DNA of 64,000 nt from positions 806,001 through 870,000 of the forward strand of contig NZ_CP101731.1 of NCBI RefSeq assembly GCF_031202305.1. Reading direction: 5' to 3'. Positions 10,434 through 17,306 of this stretch are shown piece after piece. A program made the translations under genes and the position numbers. Source of the stretch: Pelagibacterium sp. 26DY04 (lineage in GTDB: Bacteria; Pseudomonadota; Alphaproteobacteria; Rhizobiales; Devosiaceae). How positions within the stretch are numbered: position 1 is the first letter of the stretch; every line of letters begins with the position of its first letter. The notes under the pieces are model-generated. The model worked only from the letters and a program-made list of their open reading frames with translations. It was not told the origin of the DNA and ran no database searches.

Positions 10434-10463
10434 TTGACACTTAAACGAACTAGTTCGTACATT
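10434..10463 (+). promoter_or_regulatory. TRAP operon promoter with TetR operator copy 3
   Basis: TTGACA (10434-10439) and TACATT (10458-10463) are spaced 18 bases. Between and overlapping them lies a perfect 14-base palindrome ACGAACTAGTTCGT (10445-10458), the best of the three TetR sites. An occupied operator here would block RNA polymerase. The dctP start is 83 bases downstream. No other feature was seen in the 262-base gap apart from the GntR-type motif. Confidence 0.65.
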
Positions 10464-10545
10464 TGGTCGTCGGCGAGATGGGGGAGTTTGTCGCGCAATT
10501 GGCTGCGGCGCGCCAATCGAAGCCGGACCAAACAAGGAGGAACCT

Positions 10546-11532
10546 ATGAATTTCAATCTTACCCGCCGTGCGGCTTTGCTCGGCTCGGCCCTGCTCGCAG
10601 TGGCCGCATCCGTTCCCGCGCTGGCGCAGGACGTGCCCACCTTCCGCTTTTCGGCAGTGTTCTCCGAACAGGACATCCGCGCGTCCATGATGGAGCAGCT
10701 TGCCGACAGCGTTCGCGATGTCGCGACCATCGAACCCTATTATGGCGGCACGCTGTTCCGCCAGGGCACCGAACTGGTGGCCCTGCAGCGCGGCAATCTG
10801 GAAATGAGCAATGTCGCCCCTCAGGACATTTCCAACCAGATTCCCGAATGGTCGCTGCTGACCTCGGCCTATCTCTTCCGCGATGCCGAGCATCTGCGCG
10901 CCTTCTTCGATAGCGAAGTCGGTGATCAGTTCAAGCAGATGGCCGAAGATCAGCTCGGCATCCACGTGCTTGGCCCCACCTATTTCGGCGCGCGTCAGGT
11001 CGGCCTGCGCGGTGATCGCCAGATCAATACGCCCGAGGACATGAACGGCATCCGCCTGCGCATGCCCGGCGGCGACGCCTGGCAGTTCCTGGGCACCGCA
11101 ATCGGCGCCAGCCCCACTCCGATGGATTACGCGGAGGTCTATACGGGCCTTCAGACCGGCGCCATCGACGGGCAGGACAATCCGCTGCCCAACGTGCAGA
11201 ACATGAAGTTCTACGAAGTGATGGACCAGATCGTCCTCACCTCGCACCTCGTCGGCTTCGACCTGCTCGTGGTTTCCAGCGAAGCCTGGAACGCGCTCTC
11301 GCCCGAAGATCAGCAAGCTTTCCAGACGGCCGCCAACGAGGCGATCGACTGGAGCCAGAACATGCACCTGGAAATGGAAGCCGAGCTGATCGCCCAGTTC
11401 GAGGAAGCCGGCCTGGATATCTACGAGCCCGATCAGGACGCGTTCCGCGCCTATGCCCAGCAGATGTATCTGGACAACCCCATTTCCGATAGCTGGCCCG
11501 AAGGTGCCCTCGAGGCCATCAACGCCCTTTAA
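10546..11532 (+). CDS. dctP: TRAP transporter solute-binding protein, DctP family
   Basis: The 328-residue protein has an export signal (LTRRAALLGSALLAVAASVPALAQ, with two arginines) and a DctP fold: TFRFSAVFSEQDIR at the start, PYYGGTLFRQGTELVALQRGNLEMS, the carboxylate-binding region around GIRLRMPGG and the signature GLQTGAIDGQDNPLPNVQ. It binds its ligand in the periplasm and delivers it to DctQM. Its place between aroE and dehydroquinase and its TetR operator suggest quinate, shikimate or a related cyclic carboxylate. A strong AAGGAGGAA site precedes the ATG. Confidence 0.95.
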   Translation: MNFNLTRRAALLGSALLAVAASVPALAQDVPTFRFSAVFSEQDIRASMMEQLADSVRDVATIEPYYGGTLFRQGTELVALQRGNLEMSNVAPQDISNQIPEWSLLTSAYLFRDAEHLRAFFDSEVGDQFKQMAEDQLGIHVLGPTYFGARQVGLRGDRQINTPEDMNGIRLRMPGGDAWQFLGTAIGASPTPMDYAEVYTGLQTGAIDGQDNPLPNVQNMKFYEVMDQIVLTSHLVGFDLLVVSSEAWNALSPEDQQAFQTAANEAIDWSQNMHLEMEAELIAQFEEAGLDIYEPDQDAFRAYAQQMYLDNPISDSWPEGALEAINAL

Positions 11533-11542
11533 CGGCCCAATC

Positions 11543-11575
11543 GGGCGCCGCGGCGATTGTCGCGGCGCCCTTTCT
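11543..11575 (+). terminator. hairpin between dctP and dctQ
   Basis: GGGCGCCGCG and CGCGGCGCCC form a perfect 10-bp stem with an 8-base loop, followed by TTTCT. It could act as a partial terminator or 3' stabiliser so that the binding protein is made in excess of the membrane subunits. Confidence 0.6.
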
Positions 11576-11617
11576 GTATTTCCTTGAAGCCGGTTCGATT
11601 CAGGGAGGGAGATTTCC

Positions 11618-12118
11618 ATGTCAGGACTATTGCGCGTCGGGCGCTGGCTGGCGGCGCGGGCCGAGAACATACTGGCCGCAGCGCTGGGCCTGATGTTCCT
11701 CCTGTTCATCCTGCAGATCGTGTTCCGCTATGTTCTCAACCTCTCCAGCGGTTGGGCCTATGAGCTGAGCGCCATTCTCTGGGTCTGGATCGTGCTGTTC
11801 GGTGCCACGTTCGTGTTGCGCAAGCGCGACGAGGTTCGGCTCGACATCATCTACAGTTCGGTTCCCTCCAAGGTGAGGCGGGCAATGACCGTCGTGTTTT
11901 CGCTCGCCGTGATCGTGCTTCTGGGGATCGGCCTGCCGGCCATCGTCGACTACGTGCTCTTCATGCGGGTCGAGCGAACCGCTTATCTCAAGCTCCGCTA
12001 CGACTATGTCTATTCAATCTTCATCGTCTTCGCGGTGGTGACCATCATCCGCTACATCTGGCTGGCGGGCGTGGCCGTATGGGGCAAGGACGAAGACGAA
12101 GAAAGCCCGGCCCAATGA
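11618..12118 (+). CDS. dctQ: TRAP transporter small permease, DctQ family
   Basis: The 166-residue protein has four membrane helices, typical of DctQ: one at about residues 18-40 (ILAAALGLMFLLFILQIVFRYV), then the conserved WAYELSAILWVWIVLFGATFVLRKRDEVRLD, then a third around 89-110 and a fourth around 130-155. It pairs with DctM in the inner membrane. GGGAGGGAG precedes the ATG, and its stop overlaps the dctM start by four bases, showing translational coupling. Confidence 0.95.
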   Translation: MSGLLRVGRWLAARAENILAAALGLMFLLFILQIVFRYVLNLSSGWAYELSAILWVWIVLFGATFVLRKRDEVRLDIIYSSVPSKVRRAMTVVFSLAVIVLLGIGLPAIVDYVLFMRVERTAYLKLRYDYVYSIFIVFAVVTIIRYIWLAGVAVWGKDEDEESPAQ

Positions 12119-13416
12119 TTTTTCTCGATCCGTTCTTCCTGTGCATCGCCTCGATCCTGGTGCTGGCCGTTATCGGGCTGCCGATCGGGCTCTCGATGAT
12201 CGTGGGGTCGATCCTCTACCTGTTCCTGTCCGGGCTCGACATGGGCATTGCCGCCGAGCAGTTCATGAACCGGATGTATTCGAACTACATCATCCTGGCC
12301 GTGCCCCTGTTCATCCTGGCGGCGGAACTCATGAACACCGGCTCGCTGTCGGACCGTCTGCTGGCCTGGTGCAACGCGGTCGTGGGGCGCTTCCGGGGCG
12401 GGCTGGCCCAGGTCAACGTGCTCCAGTCGATCGTCTTTGCCGGCATGTCGGGTTCGGCCCTGGCCGATGCGGCCGGCACCGGCAAGATGATCCACTCGCT
12501 GATGACGCGGGACGGGAAATACACCTCATCGTTCGCCGCGGCGCTGACGGCGGCTTCGGCGGTGATCGGGCCGATTATTCCGCCTTCGATCCCCATGGTG
12601 TTTTATGCGCTCGTGTCCGATGCCTCGATCGGCTACCTGTTTCTGGGCGGCGTGATCCCGGGCCTGATCATGGGGCTGACCCAGGCGGTCGTCGTCTATA
12701 TTCAGGCGCGCCGGCAGAACTTCCCTGTCGAAGATCCCGTGCCGCTGCGCAAATTGCCCGGCATCACCTGGCGCTCCCTGCCGGCCCTCATGATGCCGGT
12801 GGTGCTGATGTACTGTATCTATTCAGGCATCACGACGCCCACCGAAGCCGCCGCCGTGGCTGCCGCCTATGCCTTGGTGGTGTCCATCGTGCTCTATCGC
12901 GGCATCACCTGGCGCGGCCTCTACGACTCCCTTGTTGTAAGCTCCAAGACCACGGTTTCGATCGGCATGCTGATCGGCGGGGCACTGGTGCTCAATTATG
13001 TGGTCACCGTCGAGAACATTCCGGCAAGCCTGAGCGTGCTGCTGACCGAGTGGGATCTCGACCCGATCACCTTCCTGATCTTCGTCAATATCCTTCTGAT
13101 CCTGCTTGGCTGCGTGCTCGAGGGCACCGCCATCATCCTGATCATCGTGCCGGTGCTGGTGCCTTCGGCCCAGGCGTTGGGTATCGATCTCGTTCACTTC
13201 GGAGTCGTGGTCGTCGTCAACGTGATGATCGGGCTGATCACGCCGCCATATGGCATGCTGTTGTTCGTCATGAGTTCGATATCGGGCGCCAAGCTGCGCG
13301 ACATCATCGCCGACACGCTGCCGTTCCTTGCCGCGCTGATCTTCTCACTTTTGTTGTTCACCTTCGTTCCTGAAACCGTGCTGTGGCTTCCGCGGCTGCT
13401 CGGATATCAGGGGTAG
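12115..13416 (+). CDS. dctM: TRAP transporter large permease, DctM family
   Basis: From the ATG overlapping the dctQ stop the product is 433 residues, the usual DctM length, with about 12 membrane helices. Family landmarks include VPLFILAAELMNTGSLSDRL, QSIVFAGMSGSALADAAGTGKM, PIIPPSIPMVFYALVSDASIGYLFLGGVIPG and LVHFGVVVVVNVMIGLITPPYG. It is the sodium-coupled transport channel. An in-frame ATG at 12079 would add 12 residues inside dctQ and is less likely. The dehydroquinase gene follows after 16 bases, so import and catabolism are co-transcribed. Confidence 0.95.
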   Translation: MIFLDPFFLCIASILVLAVIGLPIGLSMIVGSILYLFLSGLDMGIAAEQFMNRMYSNYIILAVPLFILAAELMNTGSLSDRLLAWCNAVVGRFRGGLAQVNVLQSIVFAGMSGSALADAAGTGKMIHSLMTRDGKYTSSFAAALTAASAVIGPIIPPSIPMVFYALVSDASIGYLFLGGVIPGLIMGLTQAVVVYIQARRQNFPVEDPVPLRKLPGITWRSLPALMMPVVLMYCIYSGITTPTEAAAVAAAYALVVSIVLYRGITWRGLYDSLVVSSKTTVSIGMLIGGALVLNYVVTVENIPASLSVLLTEWDLDPITFLIFVNILLILLGCVLEGTAIILIIVPVLVPSAQALGIDLVHFGVVVVVNVMIGLITPPYGMLLFVMSSISGAKLRDIIADTLPFLAALIFSLLLFTFVPETVLWLPRLLGYQG

Positions 13417-13432
13417 TTGCCGGATAGAGTAA

Positions 13433-13873
13433 ATGACCAAACCGATCTTCGTCCTCAACGGACCCAACCTCAACCGCCTGGGCCTGCGCGAGCCTGAAAT
13501 CTACGGCTCGACCACCCTGGCGCAGGTCGAAGAGCTCTGCCGCACGGCGGCGGGCCATCGGCCGGTGGAGTTCCGGCAGACCAACAGCGAAGAGCGCCTG
13601 ATCGAATGGGTGCACGAGGCGATTGACGCCGCGGCTGGGATCATCATCAATCCCGCCGCCTTCACCTTCACCTCGCTCGCCCTGTTCGATGCGCTCAAGA
13701 TGTTCCCCGGGCCGATTTTCGAGTTGCACATCACCAATGTGCACAAGCGCGAGCAGGTCTATCACCATTCGCACGTCTCGCGCGTGGCCACCGCTGTGAT
13801 GGCGGGGTTCGGGGCGGATGGATATGGCGTGGCGATGGGCGCCATGTGCGCCCGCAAGGACCTGCTGCAATAG
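13433..13873 (+). CDS. aroQ: type II 3-dehydroquinate dehydratase
   Basis: The 146-residue protein has the type II dehydroquinase landmarks: VLNGPNLNRLGLREPEIYG at residues 6-24 (catalytic Tyr at the end), the active-site lid region, Asn and His in IIINPAAFTFTSLALFDAL and FELHITNVHKREQVYHHS. It interconverts 3-dehydroquinate and 3-dehydroshikimate. Co-transcription with a TRAP importer under the TetR operator points to a catabolic role (quiB-like) feeding quiC, rather than biosynthesis. Confidence 0.95.
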   Translation: MTKPIFVLNGPNLNRLGLREPEIYGSTTLAQVEELCRTAAGHRPVEFRQTNSEERLIEWVHEAIDAAAGIIINPAAFTFTSLALFDALKMFPGPIFELHITNVHKREQVYHHSHVSRVATAVMAGFGADGYGVAMGAMCARKDLLQ

Positions 13874-13875
13874 CG

Positions 13876-14289
13876 ATGGCTATCGAAACGCTCACCCTTG
13901 CCCGGGCTCAAGCCATAGCCGAAGCGGTGATTTCGGCGGCACGCGGGAAGGACTTCCAGCTCGCCCTTGCCGTCGTCGATACCGGTGGCTGGTCCCATTT
14001 GCAGATCCGCATGGACGGGGCCTTTCCCGCCGCTATTGACGCTGCGCTTGCCAAGGCGCGGACGGCGGCGCTGTTTCGGCGGCCAAGTTCGGATTTCTCG
14101 CGCCGGGTCAAGGAAGGCATGCCTCTCGCCCATCTGCCTCATGTCGTGCCGCTGGGCGGTGGCGTGCTGCTGGAGCGAGATGGGGTGTTGTTCGGCGCCT
14201 TGGGCGTCAGTGGGGCCCGAGAGGATACTGAAACCGAACTTGCCGAAGAGATCGCTGTCGGCTTCGCGCAGGGGCTGATCGGCCGCTGA
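13876..14289 (+). CDS. GlcG/HbpS family protein
   Basis: The 137-residue protein matches the GlcG/HbpS fold: LTLARAQAIAEAVISAARGKDFQLALAVVDTGGWSHL at the start, the helix with ALAKARTAALFRRPS in the middle, and GGGVLLERDGVLFGALGVSGAREDTE near the end. Members bind haem or small molecules, and many sit in catabolic operons without an assigned role. It starts two bases after the dehydroquinase stop, so it is the last gene of the TRAP-aroQ operon. An upstream in-frame start at 13846 lies inside aroQ and is less likely. Confidence 0.85.
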   Translation: MAIETLTLARAQAIAEAVISAARGKDFQLALAVVDTGGWSHLQIRMDGAFPAAIDAALAKARTAALFRRPSSDFSRRVKEGMPLAHLPHVVPLGGGVLLERDGVLFGALGVSGAREDTETELAEEIAVGFAQGLIGR

Positions 14290-14344
14290 ACCTCTTCGCG
14301 GCCAGCCGTACTTGATTGCTGAGTGGTGAATTGGACGTTGCGGG

Positions 14345-14359
14345 CTGAGTTGAACTCAG
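14345..14359. promoter_or_regulatory. 15-base palindrome upstream of the ThuA/PQQ operon
   Basis: CTGAGTTGAACTCAG is a perfect inverted repeat around a central G. It lies in the 267-base gap before the ThuA-like gene and is unlike the TetR site. It may bind an unidentified regulator. Confidence 0.35.
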
Positions 14360-14420
14360 TGCGCCGGAAACCTATGCCTGGCGCGATCTCAAGGTAAATT
14401 TAAATCAGCATATAAAATCA

Positions 14421-14436
14421 AAAATCTCATATTAAA
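14421..14436. promoter_or_regulatory. candidate GntR operator upstream of the ThuA/PQQ operon
   Basis: AAAATCTCATATTAAA matches the motif on the minus strand at 10361-10376 at 15 of 16 positions. It lies in an unusually A/T-rich stretch (about 14395-14445) that stands out from the GC-rich surroundings and probably includes the operon promoter. Confidence 0.4.
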
Positions 14437-14556
14437 TCTTGCATGACAGATCGTGCCATGTAATCACTTCCATGCGGGTCTGGAGGCCGCTCGGATGGCG
14501 AGAGCCGGCCGGTTGCGAGGCGCCGAACCCGAATTGAGGTTTTGGAGGAGACATCG

Positions 14557-15444
14557 ATGATCAGGATGATTGCGCGCCTTGCCGGCGCTTCGGCTCTTTG
14601 CATGGCGCTGGCGGGGTTGCCCGCCCAGGCGCAGGAGCCCGAGCAGTATACGACGTTCGAGCGCTACGGGGTTTGCGGCTCGATCGACGAGAGTTGCTAC
14701 AATCCGTGGAACAACCGCACCGAGGGCGAGGAAGAGCCCTGGAAGGTGCTGATCTACTATCACGTCGCCCCCGGCGTTAACCCGCACGACAATCTCGAAG
14801 CCGGTGTCGCGGCGCTGACGGCGCTGTTCGAGGGCGAGGGCTATGAGGTGACCGCGTCCAACGATCCGGCGACCTTCGAAAGCGCTCGCAATATCCGCTC
14901 GATGGATACGATCGTCTTCTTTTCGACCGGCCGCGAGGCGCTGACCGATCTCGGCAAGCATCAGCTCATGCTCTATATGCGGGGCGGCGGCGGGTTCGTG
15001 GGCATCCACAATGCCTTCGGCACCAGCTATAGCTGGAACTGGTACGAAGGCCTGCTCGGCGGGCAGCTTTTCAACCACGGCCCGCGCCAGCAGGGCACGG
15101 TGATCGTGCAATCGGAGAACGACCCCTCGGTGGCCCATATCGAGGAGGGCACCTTCTTCATCGAGGAAGAGTGGTACAACATCTACCCCGATCCGCGGAA
15201 ACTCTCCGACATCAACATTCTTCTCACCGTCGATGAAGCGACCATGACACAGGGGCAGTCCGATACCCATCCGGGCATGGGCGAGGGGCACCCTGTCTCC
15301 TGGTGCCACTATTATGATGGCGGGCGCGCCTGGATGACCGTGCTGGGGCACAGCCACGATATCCTCGAGGACGACAATTTCCTCCAGCATGTCCTGGCCG
15401 GCGTCGATGGCGCGATGGGCAAGGGCGACTTCTGCCTTCAATAG
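14557..15444 (+). CDS. secreted ThuA-like protein
   Basis: From the ATG at 14557 (TTGGAGGAG upstream) the product is 295 residues with a Sec signal peptide ending in GLPAQAQ (about residue 26). The body is a ThuA-like (glutamine amidotransferase-like) fold: KVLIYYHVAPGVNPHDN, IRSMDTIVFFSTGREALTD, LMLYMRGGGGFVGIHNAFG, and the closing HPVSWCHYYDGGRAWMTVLGHSHD. ThuA was named for sugar utilisation, and members often sit with sugar or cyclitol oxidoreductases; the chemistry is unclear. It is first in an operon with a PQQ dehydrogenase and a XoxJ-like protein, all exported, so they probably act together in the periplasm. Confidence 0.85.
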   Translation: MIRMIARLAGASALCMALAGLPAQAQEPEQYTTFERYGVCGSIDESCYNPWNNRTEGEEEPWKVLIYYHVAPGVNPHDNLEAGVAALTALFEGEGYEVTASNDPATFESARNIRSMDTIVFFSTGREALTDLGKHQLMLYMRGGGGFVGIHNAFGTSYSWNWYEGLLGGQLFNHGPRQQGTVIVQSENDPSVAHIEEGTFFIEEEWYNIYPDPRKLSDINILLTVDEATMTQGQSDTHPGMGEGHPVSWCHYYDGGRAWMTVLGHSHDILEDDNFLQHVLAGVDGAMGKGDFCLQ

Positions 15445-15550
15445 CGCAGGCAGCCCGGCGGTCGCTGGGCCGTCGCTCCGTTATCCCTGAATTTCCCCGA
15501 TCTCCCGCAGTTCCGGTTTGGAATTGCACCGCTTAACGAGGAGGATGAGT

Positions 15551-17251
15551 ATGAAGATCAACCTTTTGGGCGCGAGCCTGTTCGTGCTTGGCGCGCTGGC
15601 CGTCTCGGTTCCGGCAACGGCGCAGGTGACCGGTTTCCAGCCGGTAACCGACGAGGATATCCTGGATCCAGCCCCCGAGGACTGGATCCACTGGCGCAAC
15701 ACGCTCGATGGCTGGGGCTATTCCGAGCTCGACCAGATCACCACGGAAAATGTCGCAAATCTCGACTACGCCTGGGGCTGGGTCATGGAGCCGGGCAGCC
15801 AGGAAACCACTCCCATCGTGCATGACGGCGTCATGTATCTGGCCAACCCCGGTGCCATCGTTCAGGCGCTCGATGCCACGTCGGGGCAGATGCTGTGGGA
15901 ATATCGCCGCGAGATGCCCGAGGGCTCGCGCCCCGGTGGGCTCAACCGTGGTCTCGCCATTTATGGCGACAAGATCTACGTGCCCACGCCCGACGCCGCG
16001 CTGGTTGCACTCAACGCCGAAACCGGCCAGGTCGAATGGGAGGCCCAGGTTGCGGACTACCAGAACCGCAAGACACTGACTGCCGCTCCGCTGGTTGCCG
16101 ATGGCAAGGTGTTCGTCGGCTTCCAGGGTTGCAACGTCTTCAGTGAAGAAAAATGCGCCATGGTCGCCTTCGACGCCGAGACGGGCGAGGAACTCTGGCG
16201 CACCATCACCATCGAACGTCCCGGCGAAAGCGAAGACACCTGGGAAGGCATCCCCTTTGCCCTGCGTGGGGGCGGAGACATCTGGACCACGGCGAGTTAC
16301 GACCCGGACGCGGATTTGATCTATATCGGTGTCTCACAGGCCAAGCCCTGGTCGCGTCTCAGCCGTGGCCATGACGGTGACGCGCTTTACACCACCTCCA
16401 CCCTTGCGCTGAATCCCGACAGCGGCGAGATCGTCTGGCATCGCCAATACATTCCCGGCGAAACCAATGACATGGACGAGTCCTTCGAGCACATCCTGAT
16501 CGATATCGCGGGCGAGCCTGCCTACGTCAATATGGGCAAGCTCGGCATTTTGTGGCGCGGTAACCGGGAAACCGGCGAACCCTTGCCCGCCTTCGACATC
16601 GGGCTGCAGGATCAGATCGACCTCAATGAGGATGGGACGTTCGCGGCCTATCGCGAGGGGGCGATCGGCGAGCTCAACGTGCCTCTGTCGAGCTGCCCGA
16701 GTGCGACGGGGTTCAGGAGCTGGCGCGCCATGGCCTTCAGCCCCGAGACCCGCGCGGTCTACGTGCCCATGGCCATCAATTGCGATGACGGCATCGTCTA
16801 TACCGAAGTGGAAATGGTCGAAGGCGGTGGGGGTAATGGCCGTGGCGGCACCAACCGCGTCAACCATCCCGACGATCCGGACAATTCTGGCCGCATTCTG
16901 GCCATGAATGTCGATACCGGCGACATCATGTGGGAATTCCCGATGCGGACCACCGCCAATTCGGCCACGCTGGCAACGGCTGGCGGCGTGGTGTTCGGCG
17001 GCGACTGGGCGCGCAATTTCTACGCCTTCGACGCCGAAGACGGCGAAGTGCTGTGGGAAGTGACGCTGCCCCAGGCTGCCCAGGGCTACCCGATCACCTA
17101 TGCGGTCGACGGCCGCCAATATGTGGCGATCCCCATCGGTGTGGGTGGCGCCACCTGGTCCACCAGCGTGCCCGAGGCGCTGGCGCCCGAGGTCCGTCGC
17201 CCCTCAGGCGGCAACATGATGATGGTCTTTGCTCTCCCCGAAGACGTCTGA
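15551..17251 (+). CDS. soluble periplasmic PQQ-dependent dehydrogenase with Asp-x-Asp signature
   Basis: The 566-residue protein has a signal peptide (cleavage near ATA-Q, residues 24-25) and the eight-bladed quinoprotein propeller with repeated W-docking motifs (LDATSGQMLWEY, LNAETGQVEWEA, FDAETGEELWRT, NPDSGEIVWHR, FDAEDGEVLWEV). There is no CxxCH, so it is not a haem fusion and needs an outside acceptor. The catalytic segment reads NDMDE, with Asp307 and Asp309 at the places where lanthanide enzymes of the XoxF/PedH type have Asp-x-Asp. The usual metal-ligand Asn appears replaced by Gln263 (VSQAKPW), and the vicinal Cys pair is not seen. Substrate unknown; quinate, shikimate or another polyol fits the surroundings. 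GGAGG precedes the chosen ATG. Confidence 0.88.
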   Translation: MKINLLGASLFVLGALAVSVPATAQVTGFQPVTDEDILDPAPEDWIHWRNTLDGWGYSELDQITTENVANLDYAWGWVMEPGSQETTPIVHDGVMYLANPGAIVQALDATSGQMLWEYRREMPEGSRPGGLNRGLAIYGDKIYVPTPDAALVALNAETGQVEWEAQVADYQNRKTLTAAPLVADGKVFVGFQGCNVFSEEKCAMVAFDAETGEELWRTITIERPGESEDTWEGIPFALRGGGDIWTTASYDPDADLIYIGVSQAKPWSRLSRGHDGDALYTTSTLALNPDSGEIVWHRQYIPGETNDMDESFEHILIDIAGEPAYVNMGKLGILWRGNRETGEPLPAFDIGLQDQIDLNEDGTFAAYREGAIGELNVPLSSCPSATGFRSWRAMAFSPETRAVYVPMAINCDDGIVYTEVEMVEGGGGNGRGGTNRVNHPDDPDNSGRILAMNVDTGDIMWEFPMRTTANSATLATAGGVVFGGDWARNFYAFDAEDGEVLWEVTLPQAAQGYPITYAVDGRQYVAIPIGVGGATWSTSVPEALAPEVRRPSGGNMMMVFALPEDV

Positions 17252-17256
17252 TCGAC

Positions 17257-17281
17257 AGGGGCCGGATACGTCATCCGGCCC
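17257..17281 (+). terminator. GC-rich hairpin after the PQQ dehydrogenase
   Basis: GGGGCCGGAT and ATCCGGCCCC form a perfect 10-bp stem with a 5-base loop. There is no T run, so it is more likely an mRNA stabiliser or attenuator than a full terminator before the XoxJ-like gene. Confidence 0.45.
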
Positions 17282-17306
17282 CTCACTCAATAAACGAGGC
17301 GGCGCG

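Noticed and set aside
10284..10730. N-terminal extension of the GntR gene to 10730
   Set aside because: It would cover the TRAP promoter, operator and dctP start, shows no domain, and the ATG at 10283 has a ribosome site and normal family length.
12079..12114. Longer dctM start giving MGQGRRRRKPGP at the N-terminus
   Set aside because: The extension lies inside dctQ, is highly basic and unlike DctM; the ATGA overlap at 12115 is a standard coupled start.
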